From: Shewanella maritima
Lineage (GTDB): Bacteria > Pseudomonadota > Gammaproteobacteria > Enterobacterales > Shewanellaceae
Direction of reading: 5' to 3'
NCBI RefSeq assembly: GCF_004295345.1
Contig: NZ_CP036200.1
Span: 4,465,501-4,529,500, forward strand
Length of the DNA stretch: 64,000 bases
The number at the start of each line of letters is the position of its first letter. Positions within the stretch are counted from its first letter, which is position 1. Below are positions 37,036 through 50,215 of this stretch, piece by piece. Both the position numbers and the translations under genes were made by a program. The notes beneath the pieces were generated by a model, which had not been told where the DNA came from, ran no database searches, and saw nothing but the letters and a program-made list of their open reading frames with translations.

Positions 37036-37770
37036 TTATTGCTTATTAGGCTGCTTATTTAGAGGCTTTATCAGTTGATTTATCACTTTATAGTCGCCAT
37101 TTTTAAGTTCGTCTAATTGCCATTGACCTATTTTGTAGCGGATCAGTCGCAGTGTTGGAAAGCCAACATGCGCCGTCATGCGCCTAACCTGACGATTACG
37201 TCCTTCGCAGATCTGTATCTCAAGCCAGCTGGTAGGGATAGACTTTCGCTCGCGCACAGGTGGCGTTCGCGGCCAAATATTTGGTTGCTCAATCAGCTTT
37301 ACTTTGGCGGGTAAAGTTGGGCCATCTTTTAGCTCTACGCCATTTTGCAGTGCTGCTATCGCAGCTGGTGTCACTTCGCCTTCTACTTGTACCCAATAGC
37401 CTTTAAAGGTTTTCTTTTTCGGCTGGGTGATCTGTGCTTGTAGCTTGCCGTCATTAGTTAGTAGCAATAAGCCCTCGCTGTCTCGATCTAACCGGCCCGC
37501 AGCATACACGTCTTTGACATCAATGAAGTCTTTTAGCGTTTTACGGCCTTGCTCATCGGTAAACTGACACAAGACATCAAATGGCTTGTTGAATAATACA
37601 ATTTTAGGATCGTTAACCTGGCGAGCAGGCTTGTTGGTCTTCTTATGCGCAGCACGTGAATGACTTTTGCCTATGTTCGAAAAGGGTTTACGAGCACCGG
37701 TTTTATTGGCACTCGATTTATGGCGAGGTTTGTGGCTATTTGATTTGCGAGCGTTGGAGTCTACAGGCAT
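37036..37770 (-). CDS. rluE: 23S rRNA pseudouridine(2457) synthase RluE
   Basis: 244 residues. A very basic, Lys/Ser/His-rich N-terminal tail of about 50 residues precedes an RsuA-family domain with [11 protein letters not shown], the catalytic [15 protein letters not shown] (Asp about 94) and [23 protein letters not shown]. No S4 domain, as expected for RluE. The tail makes it longer than the E. coli enzyme. Divergent from icd, as in E. coli. Confidence 0.93.
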   Translation of the reverse strand: MPVDSNARKSNSHKPRHKSSANKTGARKPFSNIGKSHSRAAHKKTNKPARQVNDPKIVLFNKPFDVLCQFTDEQGRKTLKDFIDVKDVYAAGRLDRDSEGLLLLTNDGKLQAQITQPKKKTFKGYWVQVEGEVTPAAIAALQNGVELKDGPTLPAKVKLIEQPNIWPRTPPVRERKSIPTSWLEIQICEGRNRQVRRMTAHVGFPTLRLIRYKIGQWQLDELKNGDYKVINQLIKPLNKQPNKQ

Positions 37771-37939
37771 AGATAACAGGTAATTTGCGCTAAGTAATGA
37801 AATAACCGGGCTATTTTAGCATGTTAAATCCATACCTGTCTGTGTTGGACGAACTATGCTGCATCGCTGTCAAGCGGCACGTCATCTAAGTGGATTCACT
37901 TGCTCTTAAGAATGTTAGCTTAGACTAAAGTTGGTTAGT

Positions 37940-37968
37940 TTGTCTGACCAATATTTTTCGATTATAAA
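37940..37968 (+). promoter_or_regulatory. Candidate sigma-70 promoter of icd
   Basis: TTGTCT, a 17-base spacer, TATAAA. It would give icd an untranslated leader of about 315 bases. It lies in the 522-bp gap between rluE and icd (37771-38292), which also holds the structure at 38097-38142 and a small 6-bp hairpin near 38229-38245. By eye only. Confidence 0.35.
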
Positions 37969-38096
37969 TCAGTGCTTTAACTGTTTTTGCTCGCGGTTTA
38001 CAGCCAGAAGTGTAAAAAATTTTGGCGCTAAACTCGCTAAATGTGACGTTTTGGGTATATTATGTTGCCGTAAAAATGTGATCTACACCTAATTTT

Positions 38097-38142
38097 AAGT
38101 TGCAGAGGTGGCCGTTCATTATCTGCAACTTTGATGAACACC
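38097..38142 (+). other. Hairpin with competing pairing in the icd leader
   Basis: A perfect 10-bp stem (38097-38106 with 38122-38131) encloses a 15-base loop. Six loop bases (38114-38119, GTTCAT) are complementary to 38134-38139 (ATGAAC) just behind the stem, and GGT (38107-38109) to the next ACC. Both pairings cannot fully form at once, so the leader could switch between two shapes. It ends about 150 bases before the icd start. Confidence 0.4.
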
Positions 38143-38262
38143 GGGATAGGCAAGCTCACATTATCCGCTGATTTATTATTAGCTCAGCAGCGTGACGCAA
38201 CAGATACCTTTCTTGGATTTATCTTAACTCGCAGCCATTGCGAGACAGCATAATTATTCTAA

Positions 38263-40518
<2,256 letters not shown>

Positions 40519-40540
40519 TAAGCGCTGACATAAAGACATA

Positions 40541-40577
40541 AAAACGGCCAGATGTGCGAACATCTGGCCGTTTTTTA
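40541..40577 (+). terminator. Rho-independent terminator of icd
   Basis: A 14-bp stem (40541-40554 with 40561-40574) with a six-base loop and a T run, 22 bases behind the icd stop. Confidence 0.9.
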
Positions 40578-40646
40578 TTGGTACTTACAAAGTTGCATAT
40601 TGTGGTAAGTCAACGTGTTCATTTTGATGGTATAAAAAACGCGCAT

Positions 40647-40680
40647 AAAAAAAGACAGGGATTACACTCCCTGTCTTTTT
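40647..40680 (-). terminator. Rho-independent terminator of cspD, probably bidirectional
   Basis: An 8-bp GC-rich stem (40653-40660 with 40669-40676) with A and T runs on both sides, 20 bases behind the cspD stop on the minus strand. Confidence 0.87.
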
Positions 40681-40699
40681 GTTTTATAGTTTCACCACA

Positions 40700-40906
40700 C
40701 TATTTTGTTGGTGAAATGGCCGAAGCGTGCATCCCTTTAGGGCCTTGCTCAACTTCGAAGGAAACTGGCTGACCCGCTTTTAATGTGCGGTAGCCTTCCA
40801 TCTCAATTGTTGAATAATGCGCAAATACATCTTCGCCACCCTGATCTGGGCAGATAAACCCGAATCCTTTGGCGTTGTTGAACCATTTAACAGTTCCGCT
40901 TGCCAT
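40700..40906 (-). CDS. cspD: Cold-shock-domain protein CspD
   Basis: 68 residues, one cold-shock domain with both RNA-binding motifs: [12 protein letters not shown] and DVFAHYSTI. Its place opposite clpS and the [13 protein letters not shown] ending fit CspD, which in E. coli is made in stationary phase and inhibits replication. A normal AAGGAAG-type ribosome site precedes it. Confidence 0.93.
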   Translation of the reverse strand: MASGTVKWFNNAKGFGFICPDQGGEDVFAHYSTIEMEGYRTLKAGQPVSFEVEQGPKGMHASAISPTK

Positions 40907-41101
40907 ACTTCCACTTCCTTCTGTTGTCTACTTACCAGTAAGATAGTAAAACTTATTATCCAGCGGTCTCATGTCGCCGCCTAGCAAACAGAATGAAATT
41001 TGTACGAAAAGAAGTCAAGCTAAAATTAACAAAAACTCAACATTTAAGTAAATTAATGTTATCAAGTGGTAGTATATCAAACGAGAGGCTAGTATTAACT
41101 C

Positions 41102-41410
41102 ATGGCTAAATTAGGTAGCGTAGAACACACGGAAGAGACCTTAGGGACAGATCTACAACCTCCTAGTATGTATAAGGTTGTTTTGAATAACGATGACTAC
41201 ACGCCAATGGATTTTGTTGTAGAAGTATTACAGCGATTTTTTAATAAGACTGAACAACAAGCGACTGACATCATGTTAGCCATCCATCATAAAGGAAAAG
41301 GGCTTTGCGGGGTTTACCCTTTCGGGATAGCAGAAACCAAAGTGCTACAGGTAAACCAATTTTCTAAAGAAAACCAACATCCATTATTGTGTACATTAGA
41401 AAAGGCATAA
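41102..41410 (+). CDS. clpS: ClpS, N-degron adaptor of ClpAP
   Basis: 102 residues. It hands proteins with Leu, Phe, Trp or Tyr at the N-terminus to ClpA. The conserved [20 protein letters not shown] (about 22-41) forms the binding pocket; the mobile N-terminal arm is present. GAGAGG ribosome site. clpA follows 49 bases later. Confidence 0.97.
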   Translation: MAKLGSVEHTEETLGTDLQPPSMYKVVLNNDDYTPMDFVVEVLQRFFNKTEQQATDIMLAIHHKGKGLCGVYPFGIAETKVLQVNQFSKENQHPLLCTLEKA

Positions 41411-41459
41411 ACCTTATGCCGATTCTTAACGCCGCAGCAGTTAATTTTGGGGGGAGCTT

Positions 41460-43718
41460 ATGCTGAATAAAGACTTAGAGGTAACCTTGAACCTTGCCTT
41501 TCAGCAAGCGAGAGATTCGCGTCATGAGTACATGACGGTAGAACATTTGTTATTAGCGTTAATTGACAACCCAGCGGCTTACGATGCACTCGTTGCATGT
41601 GGTGCGGACATCAACAAACTTAGAGATGAAGTTGCGACTTTCATTGAGCAAACCACACCGCTGATCGCTGAACCAATCGAAGATAAAGAAACTCAGCCAA
41701 CGTTAGGATTTCAACGCGTACTGCAACGCGCTGTATTTCATGTGCAGTCTTCTGGCCGTAACGAAGTAAACGGCGCTAACGTATTAGTTGCGATTTTTAG
41801 TGAACAAGAATCACAAGCTGTGTATTTACTGCGCCGCTGCGATATTACTCGCCTTGATGTGGTTAATTACATTTCACATGGCTTCTCGAAAGATGAGAAA
41901 GCTAACGAGGGCATTGAGAACGAGCATACCGATGAGCAGTCAGAGCAATCTGAAACTCGCACAATGCTTGAGCAATTTGCCAGCGATCTAAATCAACAAG
42001 CATTAGATGGCAATATCGACCCATTAATTGGCCGTGACGCTGAAGTTGAGCGCGCAATCCAAACGCTTTGTCGTCGCCGCAAGAATAACCCATTACTAGT
42101 GGGGGAAGCCGGTGTCGGTAAAACTGCCATTGCAGAGGGGTTAGCCTACCGCATTGTTAATAACCAAGTGCCGGACGTGATGAACGACGCCAAAGTGTTC
42201 TCGCTTGATATGGGCGCGTTGCTTGCCGGAACTAAATATCGCGGCGACTTTGAAAAACGTTTTAAAAGTTTACTAAAAGAACTCACGGCCAACGAGCACG
42301 CGATTTTATTTATCGATGAAATCCACACCATTATCGGCGCAGGCGCTGCGTCAGGCGGGGTGATGGATGCATCTAACTTATTAAAGCCATTGTTATCAAG
42401 TGGCCAGCTACGCTGCATGGGCTCAACCACATTCCAGGAATATCAAAGCATTTTTGAGAAAGACCGTGCCTTGGCACGTCGATTCCAAAAAATTGATATT
42501 AATGAGCCAAGTGTTGCTGAAACCACTAAGATTTTGATGGGACTCAAGTCTAAGTACGAAGAGCATCACGGCGTACGCTACACCCAGGCGGCGATTAGCT
42601 GCGCTGCAAGTTTATCTGATAAACACATTAATGATCGTCACTTACCAGATAAAGCCATTGACGTGATTGATGAAGCGGGCGCGCGCATGGTTATGATGCC
42701 GCAAAGCAAACGTAAAAAGACCATTGGGCAGGGCGAGATTGAGCAAATCATCGCTAAACTTGCCCGTATTCCTGAAAAAACTGTCTCGTCATCTGACAAA
42801 GACCTACTTAAGAACCTTGAGCGTAATCTTAAGATGGTGGTGTTTGGTCAAGATAAAGCCATTGAAAGCCTTAGCTCAGCAATTCGTTTGTCTCGTAGCG
42901 GTCTTGGTGTCGATAAAAAGCCTGTGGGCAGTTTCTTGTTTGCAGGCCCAACCGGTGTGGGTAAAACCGAGGTGACGAATCAGTTGGCGGCATGCTTGAA
43001 CTTAAAACTAATCCGCTTTGATATGTCCGAATATATGGAGCGTCACACTGTGTCACGCTTAATCGGTGCACCGCCAGGTTATGTTGGTTATGACCAAGGC
43101 GGTTTGCTAACGGATGCCGTGATTAAGAATCCGCATTGTGTGGTGCTGCTGGATGAAATCGAGAAAGCCCATCCAGATGTTTATAACTTGCTGCTGCAGG
43201 TGATGGACCACGGCACGCTTACCGATAATAACGGCCGCAAAGCTGACTTTAGACACGTTACCTTAGTGATGACAACCAATGCGGGTGTGCAAGAGACTGT
43301 GCGTAAGTCGATAGGCTTTAGGCAGCAGGATCATTCACAAGACGCCATGGCAGAAATCAATAAGGTGTTTTCACCAGAGTTCCGTAACCGTTTAGATTCA
43401 ATTGTGTGGTTCAATCACCTTGATATGACGGTTATCGCCAAAGTGGTCGATAAGTTCTTGGTAGAGTTACAGGCTCAGCTTGATGATAAAGGCGTGACTC
43501 TGGACGTGAGCGATGAAGCGCGTACCTTACTTGCTGAGAAAGGTTACGATAAAGCCATGGGCGCGCGCCCAATGGGACGTGTTGTGACTGAGCTGATTAA
43601 ACGTCCTTTAGCCGATGAAATCTTATTTGGTGAGCTAGAGTCAGGTGGCGTCGCCGTAATTGATGTCAAAGACGGCGAGATTAACATTGATTGTCAGACG
43701 ACAGAAAAAGTTTCATAA
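41460..43718 (+). CDS. clpA: ClpA, ATP-dependent unfoldase of the ClpAP protease
   Basis: 752 residues. Order: N-domain that binds ClpS (about 1-140), an acidic linker ([19 protein letters not shown]), first AAA+ domain (Walker A GEAGVGKT, about 219; [12 protein letters not shown]), second AAA+ domain (Walker A GPTGVGKT, about 498; [12 protein letters not shown]). It unfolds substrates and feeds them to ClpP, which is not in this window. Strong GGGGGAG ribosome site. Confidence 0.97.
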   Translation: MLNKDLEVTLNLAFQQARDSRHEYMTVEHLLLALIDNPAAYDALVACGADINKLRDEVATFIEQTTPLIAEPIEDKETQPTLGFQRVLQRAVFHVQSSGRNEVNGANVLVAIFSEQESQAVYLLRRCDITRLDVVNYISHGFSKDEKANEGIENEHTDEQSEQSETRTMLEQFASDLNQQALDGNIDPLIGRDAEVERAIQTLCRRRKNNPLLVGEAGVGKTAIAEGLAYRIVNNQVPDVMNDAKVFSLDMGALLAGTKYRGDFEKRFKSLLKELTANEHAILFIDEIHTIIGAGAASGGVMDASNLLKPLLSSGQLRCMGSTTFQEYQSIFEKDRALARRFQKIDINEPSVAETTKILMGLKSKYEEHHGVRYTQAAISCAASLSDKHINDRHLPDKAIDVIDEAGARMVMMPQSKRKKTIGQGEIEQIIAKLARIPEKTVSSSDKDLLKNLERNLKMVVFGQDKAIESLSSAIRLSRSGLGVDKKPVGSFLFAGPTGVGKTEVTNQLAACLNLKLIRFDMSEYMERHTVSRLIGAPPGYVGYDQGGLLTDAVIKNPHCVVLLDEIEKAHPDVYNLLLQVMDHGTLTDNNGRKADFRHVTLVMTTNAGVQETVRKSIGFRQQDHSQDAMAEINKVFSPEFRNRLDSIVWFNHLDMTVIAKVVDKFLVELQAQLDDKGVTLDVSDEARTLLAEKGYDKAMGARPMGRVVTELIKRPLADEILFGELESGGVAVIDVKDGEINIDCQTTEKVS

Positions 43719-43757
43719 GTTTAAGCTCTGGCTTCAAAGCTAACAGATACCACTTCC

Positions 43758-43787
43758 AAAGCCACGCATCGTCGTGGCTTTGTTTTT
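43758..43787 (+). terminator. Rho-independent terminator of clpSA
   Basis: A 9-bp stem (43758-43766 with 43773-43781) and a T-rich tail, 40 bases behind the clpA stop. Confidence 0.87.
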
Positions 43788-43926
43788 GATGAGTTTATAT
43801 AAACATTTAGTTTTACTTTGGTTTTTACCTGTAGCCTATTTAAAGCGCTTCATTACCTAGGGCGAGATCATGCACATATATCGCGCATTTTCTTATGGAG
43901 TTAATGAGCTTTGAGTAAGCAAGCCT

Positions 43927-43994
43927 CTTTAGCATGGATGCTAAAGCGGAGCCCCTAAAGTAACCATAGGGGATGATTTTACGGTGTCTTGTGC
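43927..43994. repeat. Double-hairpin REP-like intergenic element
   Basis: In the 436-bp gap between clpA and infA, two hairpins lie in tandem: a 9-bp stem with a GG loop (43927-43935 with 43938-43946) and a 6-bp stem (43952-43957 with 43967-43972), followed by TTTTACGGTGTCTTG. This arrangement resembles short palindromic repeats I remember from Shewanella intergenic regions. One copy only here. Not a tRNA, although E. coli has tRNA-Ser in this place. The rest of the gap shows nothing. Confidence 0.4.
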
Positions 43995-44110
43995 AATCAA
44001 ATTCCGTTAACTCTTATTACATGGTTGATAATTAATCACTCATGCGCTCGCGCTGGTTCACTACCCATTAACGTTAAGGCTGGTACAACAAATTAGTTAA
44101 ATTCAGGCAC

Positions 44111-44137
44111 AAAAAAACCGACATAGTGTCGGTTTTT
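44111..44137 (-). terminator. Rho-independent terminator of infA
   Basis: An 11-bp stem (44113-44123 with 44127-44137), tri-base loop, T run on the minus strand, 17 bases behind the infA stop. Confidence 0.88.
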
Positions 44138-44154
44138 AACTTCAGGGCTAACGA

Positions 44155-44376
<222 letters not shown>

Positions 44377-44469
44377 TTAGTTATCCCATTAGCCTTTAAA
44401 TATAAAAAACGGGCGTATCATGCCGCAAAATAGCCGCGCTGTAAAGTCCGTTGTACTTTGACATGAAAG

Positions 44470-45168
44470 TTATTGCTGTTGTTGCCAACCTTGTGCAGTA
44501 AGAATTTGGTACGGGCGGTACAAGCGCTTGTAGTTCATTTTAGCGTTCTCATCGATTTGATACCCCAGGTATAGATAACGTTTACCAAGGACCTTAGCGA
44601 GCTCACATTGCAATAAGATCATTAAAGAACCGAGCGAGCGCTTGCTGTAGTCAGGGTCAAAGTAACTGTAAATTGCCGATAAACTATTAGGCATGAGATC
44701 GGTTACCGCAACAGCGATTAATTTATCTTGATGAAACAATTCGATAAAGGTTGGCTCTAGCCAATCACATATTAAGAACTCGTTAAACTGCTCGCGGCTT
44801 GGTGGAAACATGGGACCATCACTGTGACGAGCATTAATATAACGCTCATATAGTTCAAAGTGACCTTCAGCGTGCTGATGACTGAGTCGCCATTGGATAT
44901 CAACATTTTGTTTTAGTGTACGTTTCTGCCTCTTTGACGGGCTAAATTCGGCTATCGGCACCCGAATAGACTGACACTGCTGGCAGGCTGGGCAGTGTGG
45001 TTTGTAGATTGAGTTACCATTACGCCTAAAGCCCATTCCTAAAAGTTGTTCAAATAGGTGATCATTGAGTTGCTGTTCTTGAATGACCAACAGTCGCTCC
45101 TGATTGCCTGGAATGTAATTGCAATCAAAGGTGTTGGTCAGTCCCACCATTAAGTTGTTAGAACTCAA
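44470..45168 (-). CDS. bpt: Aspartate/glutamate leucyltransferase Bpt
   Basis: 232 residues, ATE1-like. It transfers Leu from Leu-tRNA to proteins with N-terminal Asp or Glu, making them ClpS substrates. Visible marks: [32 protein letters not shown] (Cys pair), [17 protein letters not shown] and [16 protein letters not shown]. Its start overlaps the end of aat by 11 bases. Confidence 0.95.
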   Translation of the reverse strand: MSSNNLMVGLTNTFDCNYIPGNQERLLVIQEQQLNDHLFEQLLGMGFRRNGNSIYKPHCPACQQCQSIRVPIAEFSPSKRQKRTLKQNVDIQWRLSHQHAEGHFELYERYINARHSDGPMFPPSREQFNEFLICDWLEPTFIELFHQDKLIAVAVTDLMPNSLSAIYSYFDPDYSKRSLGSLMILLQCELAKVLGKRYLYLGYQIDENAKMNYKRLYRPYQILTAQGWQQQQ

Positions 45169-45865
45169 GTGCTAACTCCTTGGCTTGCCAGATACTTGTA
45201 TCTGTTGTTTGATGGCGCAGCTCATGCAATTGGGCTAAAAACTCGACTCTAGGGATATCAACTGCGCCTAGACTTTGAAGATGTGGGTTCATGATTTGCG
45301 CGTCAATGAGCTTAAAATCGTGCTCAACTAAAAACCTATTGAGCGCAAAAAAAGCCGCTTTAGACGCATTCGTTTGATGATGGAACATGGACTCGCCGCA
45401 AAACACTTTACCCACATTGATCCCATATAGTCCGCCAATCAATTCATCTTTGCTCCAAACTTCAACGCTGTGAGCGTGACCTAGCTGGTGTAGCTTGATA
45501 TAAGCCAGCTGGATCTCTTTAGTTATCCAGGTGCCATCTTGAGTTTGCCTTGGGCCTGCACAAGCTTCAATGACCTGTTCAAAGGCGTGATTGATGGTAT
45601 AACGCCAGGGTTGCTTCTTGAGATACTTAATGAGGCTTTTACTGCCAGCGTTTGGCTTAGGCGTAAAAACAGCTCTTGGATCTGGGCTCCACCATAAAAT
45701 GGGATCATTAACGTTAAACCAGGGAAAGATGCCATTAAAGTAGGCTTGCTCTAACCGCTCGGGTGTGAGTTGTCCGCCGACAGCCAGCAACCCATTGGGC
45801 TCGCTGAGCGCTAGGTTTGGATCGGGGAAATCATCAAATGGATTTAAATAAGACAGAGCGTTCAC
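45158..45865 (-). CDS. aat: Leucyl/phenylalanyl-tRNA-protein transferase Aat
   Basis: 235 residues. It adds Leu or Phe to proteins with N-terminal Lys or Arg, making them ClpS substrates. Marks: [67 protein letters not shown]. Overlaps bpt, with infA beyond. Confidence 0.97.
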   Translation of the reverse strand: MNALSYLNPFDDFPDPNLALSEPNGLLAVGGQLTPERLEQAYFNGIFPWFNVNDPILWWSPDPRAVFTPKPNAGSKSLIKYLKKQPWRYTINHAFEQVIEACAGPRQTQDGTWITKEIQLAYIKLHQLGHAHSVEVWSKDELIGGLYGINVGKVFCGESMFHHQTNASKAAFFALNRFLVEHDFKLIDAQIMNPHLQSLGAVDIPRVEFLAQLHELRHQTTDTSIWQAKELALEF

Positions 45866-45910
45866 AAATCGCGTATATTAGGGGAATAGGTACCTATAAT
45901 TTAGCGGAAA

Positions 45911-46405
45911 ATGCTTATGTTGAATATATCGATAAAACAAATAGCTTGTCTATTTGGGATGATTGCAGCGTTGTTGAGCGCAAGTTTTTCGGTTGAGGCT
46001 AATTATCAGCGTAATACTGCTCAGCAAGTTGAGAAGGTGCTTTATGGTAATGTAGAGTCAATTAAGCATATTACTGAAAAGCAGTTAGTTGAAGATCGCA
46101 ATAATGGCTGGCGTACCTTTGGTGGCGCGTTAATTGGTGGCTTAATTGGTAACCAGTTTGGTAGTGGTCGTGGTAAGGATGCGGCGACGGTACTAGGCGC
46201 CTTGATTGGTGGCCGTGCTGCCAATGAATATCACAAACAGCCATACTATATAGAGCACAAGCTTATCGAGTTAATGATCAAGCAAGAAGATGGCACCCAA
46301 GTAATGGTGATTCAGGATCTAGATCCAGGTATGCCGTTAGCTGCAGGAGATGAAGTGCGTGTGGTGTATTTGCCAGGATTTGTGCGTGTTGATATTGCGA
46401 TGTAG
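45911..46405 (+). CDS. Glycine-zipper (2TM) envelope protein
   Basis: 164 residues. N-terminal signal peptide (about 1-30, ending SVEA), no lipobox cysteine at the cleavage site. In the middle a glycine-zipper hairpin: FGGALIGGLIGNQFGSG then AATVLGALIGGRAANEY (about 70-108). The C-terminal part (VMVIQDLDPGMPLAAGDEVRVVYL) is the SlyB-like domain. Probably sits in or at the outer membrane. Divergent from aat; role not known. Confidence 0.8.
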   Translation: MLMLNISIKQIACLFGMIAALLSASFSVEANYQRNTAQQVEKVLYGNVESIKHITEKQLVEDRNNGWRTFGGALIGGLIGNQFGSGRGKDAATVLGALIGGRAANEYHKQPYYIEHKLIELMIKQEDGTQVMVIQDLDPGMPLAAGDEVRVVYLPGFVRVDIAM

Positions 46406-46417
46406 TATGCTAAGCGC

Positions 46418-46450
46418 ATTAAAAAAGGAGCATTAAGCTCCTTTTTTAAT
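46418..46450. terminator. Bidirectional terminator
   Basis: A 14-bp stem (46418-46431 with 46437-46450) with A/T runs at its base on both strands, between the converging genes 45911-46405 and 46472-46840. Confidence 0.85.
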
Positions 46451-46471
46451 GGTTGTCACTTACGAGACTAT

Positions 46472-46840
46472 TTAGAAACCACGAGGTAGGGTATTTTTAC
46501 CTGCGTTAGCAAGTTTTTGACGCCATAGCTGCTTAGGTGTTAGACCACCGTTTGCAGAAGTTGCTGGTTTTTTCTTTTCTGATTTAGCCGCAGCTTTTTT
46601 AGCAGGCTTAGCTTTTACTTCTTTTTTTACCGGCTCTGCTTTGGTTTCTTCAGCTTGTACAGGTGCTTCACCACCATCAAACTCAGCTAGCATTTTTTCT
46701 AGTTCGCTAAAACGAACCGATTTACCGCCATCAATTTTGTACCAGCTACCAGATTGCTCAATCGATACCGCTTTACCAGATTGTTTCTCTAGCGCAGCAG
46801 ACAATGCGCTGATGACTTCTTCTTTGCTTAGTGCAGTCAT
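46472..46840 (-). CDS. Small basic protein with Lys/Ala-rich linker
   Basis: 122 residues, not recognised. A folded-looking N-terminal part (1-55: VISALSAALEKQSGKAVSIEQ, WYKIDGGKSVRFSELEKML) is joined by an Ala/Lys/Pro-rich linker (60-95, resembling histone H1-type tails) to a short C-terminal motif, LTPKQLWRQKLANAGKN. A nucleic-acid or ribosome contact is possible from the charge, but that is a guess. Single gene. Confidence 0.75.
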   Translation of the reverse strand: MTALSKEEVISALSAALEKQSGKAVSIEQSGSWYKIDGGKSVRFSELEKMLAEFDGGEAPVQAEETKAEPVKKEVKAKPAKKAAAKSEKKKPATSANGGLTPKQLWRQKLANAGKNTLPRGF

Positions 46841-47036
46841 TTTATCTATAACCTATTTTTAGGGTAAATTAATTTCAGCGGACAATTCTAATGGGGAATG
46901 ACCCAAAAAGTCCAATTTCATTACTTTTTATGCCGTATTTGAGGCCAAAGTGGGGCTTTTTAGGTGATTTTTGATGATTGAGTATGATTAGTGCCGTACA
47001 ATTTCACATATTAAACGTTAATGTAATAATAGCCTT

Positions 47037-47795
47037 ATGACCATTTCTACAACTGAACTTACCCAATATTTAGCTGACTACCTACAAGTTGACCAATATA
47101 AAGACTACGCGCCCAACGGCCTTCAGGTACAAGGTAGTGAGCAAATTACTCGTATCGTGACCGGTGTAACGGCATGTCAGGCGCTGATTGATAAAGCGGT
47201 TGAAGTTAATGCAGATGCCATTTTGGTTCATCATGGCTTTTTCTGGAAAAGTGAGCCAGAAGTGTTAACGGGGATGAAATACCAGCGTATTAGCGCGTTA
47301 ATTAAAAACGACATCAATCTATTTGGTTACCACTTACCGATTGATGGACATCCGCAAATAGGCAACAACGCTCAGCTTGCAAGTAAAATTGGCGTAGCCT
47401 TACCAAAAATCGCCGAGTCAGTTAAACAAAACCTGCTTTGGCATGGCGAGCTTGAACAAGCATTAGCTCCGCAGCAGTTAGCTAAGCGACTTAATGAAAC
47501 GCTAGCGCATAAACCGCTTCATATTGGTGAAGCTCCTGAGCTAATTAAAACTGTTGCCTGGTGTACTGGCGGGGCACAAGATTATATAGATGCTGCAGTG
47601 GAATTAGGTGTGGATGCATTTATCAGTGGTGAGGTGTCGGAGCGAACATTCCATGCCGCTATGGAGCAAAACATTCACTATTTTGCCGCAGGGCATCACG
47701 CAACTGAGCGATACGGTATTCAGGCGCTTGGCGAACATCTAGCAGACAAATTTGGCCTAGAACATCAGTTTATTGATATTTACAACCCTGTATAA
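47037..47795 (+). CDS. ybgI: Nif3-like dinuclear metal-centre protein (YbgI family)
   Basis: 252 residues. Metal-binding residues of the family are present: LVHHGFFW (His pair about 64-65), YHLPIDGH (about 97-104) and the C-terminal GHHATERYG (about 219-227). Also APNGLQVQG near the start. These proteins form a hexameric ring with two metals per unit; in E. coli the homologue is YbgI. The reaction is not settled. Confidence 0.93.
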   Translation: MTISTTELTQYLADYLQVDQYKDYAPNGLQVQGSEQITRIVTGVTACQALIDKAVEVNADAILVHHGFFWKSEPEVLTGMKYQRISALIKNDINLFGYHLPIDGHPQIGNNAQLASKIGVALPKIAESVKQNLLWHGELEQALAPQQLAKRLNETLAHKPLHIGEAPELIKTVAWCTGGAQDYIDAAVELGVDAFISGEVSERTFHAAMEQNIHYFAAGHHATERYGIQALGEHLADKFGLEHQFIDIYNPV

Positions 47796-47971
47796 AGGTT
47801 TGCGGCTTTTGAGTTCGTTGAGCCTACTGAGATGTGAGTGCTGAGAGTTTTAAATGTCATTGCAACGTGAGCTCGTTACTAAAGTCGTCGGAACTGAAGA
47901 AAACCAGAATTTACAGGCAAAGCCAAATCGAATGATAACCACCTAATGAAGTAGGTGATTTAGGGGGAAAC

Positions 47972-48004
47972 AAAAATGGCGACCAATTGGTCGCCATTTT
48001 TTAA
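47972..48004. terminator. Bidirectional terminator between ybgI and metG
   Basis: A long palindrome (stem 47972-47984 with 47989-48001) flanked by A and T runs, between two converging genes. Confidence 0.87.
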
Positions 48005-48020
48005 TGAATGCAAATGCGAA

Positions 48021-50057
48021 TTACATGACGCGCATGCCAGGTTTTGCACCAGCGTGTGGCTCTAAGATCCATAGGTCTTTACCGCCTGGGCCTGCAGCTA
48101 GCACCATGCCTTGCGACTCACCAAACTTCATTTTACGCGGAGCTAGGTTAGCAACCATTACTGTGTGTTTACCAACTAGGTCTTCTGGAGCATAAGCAGA
48201 CTTAATACCAGCAAATACTTGGCGAGTTTCACCGCCTAAGTCTAGCTCTAGGCGTAGCAGTTTATTCGCCTTCTCTATGTGCTCCGCTTTGGCGATCAGG
48301 GCGATACGTAAATCAACTTTCGCAAAATCGTCAAAGGTGATTTCATCGGCAATAGGCTCTTTTTCTAGCTCAGTTTGCTCAGCTTTTGCGGGTTCCGGCT
48401 GAGATACTTGTAGGTTTTCAGTCGACGCATCGATGATAGCCTCAATGCTCTTCATCTCAATGCGTTGCATTAGCGCCTTAAACTTAGCGATTTCATGGCC
48501 AGCAAAGTCATCGCCCATGTTGTCCCAAGTTAGTTCAACTTGTAAGAAGCTTTCTACGTCTTGAGCAAGTTTTGGCAGCACTGGTTTTAAATAAGTCACA
48601 AGAATGCGGAACAGGTTTAGCGCGTTTGAACAAACCTGGTGCGCGGCATCTTGCTGATCTTCTTGCTTAATTAATTGCCAAGGCGCAGCATCTGCCACGT
48701 AAGCATTAGCAATATCGGCAAGCGCCATGATTTCGCGCATCGCTTTACCAAATTCACGAGTTTCGTAAAGCTCGGCAATGGTTTCACGCTTAGCTAAGAA
48801 TGAGTCGATAAGTGATTTATCTTCCACAGCAGCAAGTTTGCCGTCAAAGCGTTTGCTGATGAAGCCGGCAGTTCGTGATGCCAGGTTAACTAGCTTACCC
48901 ACAAGATCAGAGTTCACACGCTGAGCAAAATCTTCAAGGTTTAAGTCTAAATCGTCAATACGGCTATTTAGCTTAGCGGCGTAGTAGTAACGTAGGTATT
49001 CTGGATTTAAGTTGTCTAAGTAGGTACGTGCCTTAATAAAGGTACCCTTAGACTTAGACATTTTCGCACCGTTAACCGTGACATAGCCGTGGGCGTATAC
49101 GCTAGTTGGTTTACGAATTCCAGCGCCATCAAGCATGGCTGGCCAGAATAGGCTGTGGAAGTAGACAATATCTTTACCAATGAAGTGGTAAATCTCAGCG
49201 TCTGAATCTTTGCCCCAGTAATCATCGAAGTTAAGGTCGTCACGTTTGTCACATAGGTTTTTGAACGAACCCATGTAGCCGATAGGCGCATCTAACCAAA
49301 CATAGAAGAATTTGCCTGGTGCATCTGGGATCTCAAAACCAAAGTAAGGCGCGTCACGAGAAATATCCCACTGTTGCAGGCCTTGCTCAAACCACTCATT
49401 TAGCTTGTTGGCCATTTCTTGCTGTAATGAACCAGACTGGATCCACTCTTTTAACATGCCTTCAAACGCTGGTAGGTCGAAGAAGAAATGTTCAGTGTCT
49501 TTCATTACTGGTGTTGCGCCAGATACAGCCGAATATGGGTTGATCAAATCTGTGGTGCTGTAGGTCGCGCCGCAGTTGTCACAGTTATCGCCGTATTGAT
49601 CTTCACTCTTACACTTCGGGCAAGTACCTTTAACGAAGCGATCTGGCAAGAACATTTGTTTTTCTGGGTCAAACAATTGCGAGATGGTCTTGGTTTTGAT
49701 GTAATCGCCATCACGAAGCTTTAGGTAGATTTGACTGGCCAGCTCACGGTTTTCATCACTGTGAGTGCTGTGGAAATTGTCAAACTGGATATGAAAATCT
49801 GCAAAGTCTTGCTCGTGTTCTTTTTGCACCTGAGCAATCATTTCTTCAGGTGTCATACCTAACTGCTGCGCTTTTAGCATGATAGGTGTGCCGTGAGCGT
49901 CATCTGCACAAATATAGTGGCACTCATGGCCACGTAATTTTTGATAACGTGACCAAATATCAGTTTGAATATATTCCAGCATGTGGCCTAAATGGATTGG
50001 GCCGTTAGCGTATGGAAGGGCACTGGTGACCAAAATTTTACGCGTTGAATTTGTCAT
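48021..50057 (-). CDS. metG: Methionyl-tRNA synthetase
   Basis: 678 residues. Class I synthetase: HIGH-type motif in [15 protein letters not shown] (about 14-28), zinc knuckle [17 protein letters not shown] (about 146-162), KMSKSKG (about 333-339), anticodon-binding helices, then a Glu-rich linker and a C-terminal tRNA-binding (EMAP) domain from about 575. Divergent from mrp, as in E. coli. Confidence 0.98.
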   Translation of the reverse strand: MTNSTRKILVTSALPYANGPIHLGHMLEYIQTDIWSRYQKLRGHECHYICADDAHGTPIMLKAQQLGMTPEEMIAQVQKEHEQDFADFHIQFDNFHSTHSDENRELASQIYLKLRDGDYIKTKTISQLFDPEKQMFLPDRFVKGTCPKCKSEDQYGDNCDNCGATYSTTDLINPYSAVSGATPVMKDTEHFFFDLPAFEGMLKEWIQSGSLQQEMANKLNEWFEQGLQQWDISRDAPYFGFEIPDAPGKFFYVWLDAPIGYMGSFKNLCDKRDDLNFDDYWGKDSDAEIYHFIGKDIVYFHSLFWPAMLDGAGIRKPTSVYAHGYVTVNGAKMSKSKGTFIKARTYLDNLNPEYLRYYYAAKLNSRIDDLDLNLEDFAQRVNSDLVGKLVNLASRTAGFISKRFDGKLAAVEDKSLIDSFLAKRETIAELYETREFGKAMREIMALADIANAYVADAAPWQLIKQEDQQDAAHQVCSNALNLFRILVTYLKPVLPKLAQDVESFLQVELTWDNMGDDFAGHEIAKFKALMQRIEMKSIEAIIDASTENLQVSQPEPAKAEQTELEKEPIADEITFDDFAKVDLRIALIAKAEHIEKANKLLRLELDLGGETRQVFAGIKSAYAPEDLVGKHTVMVANLAPRKMKFGESQGMVLAAGPGGKDLWILEPHAGAKPGMRVM

Positions 50058-50215
50058 TTTATCTCTATATCGATCTACTTCAAAAATATTGCCAAGATAC
50101 TACCTGATTGCGGTCACCTTTTCATTATTAGATGATACAAATTCTTCAACAAAGCAGTAAATTGCTGCCTAAGTTCTGCTACACTAGCTCGAAATTACAA
50201 TGAGGAGTTGATGTT

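Noticed and set aside
38097..38142. H-type pseudoknot in the icd leader
   Set aside because: The connecting loop of two bases is too short to cross a 10-bp stem, so the pairings must compete rather than coexist.
43719..44154. Possible tRNA between clpA and infA, as in E. coli
   Set aside because: No cloverleaf, no T-loop or CCA end; only two short hairpins.
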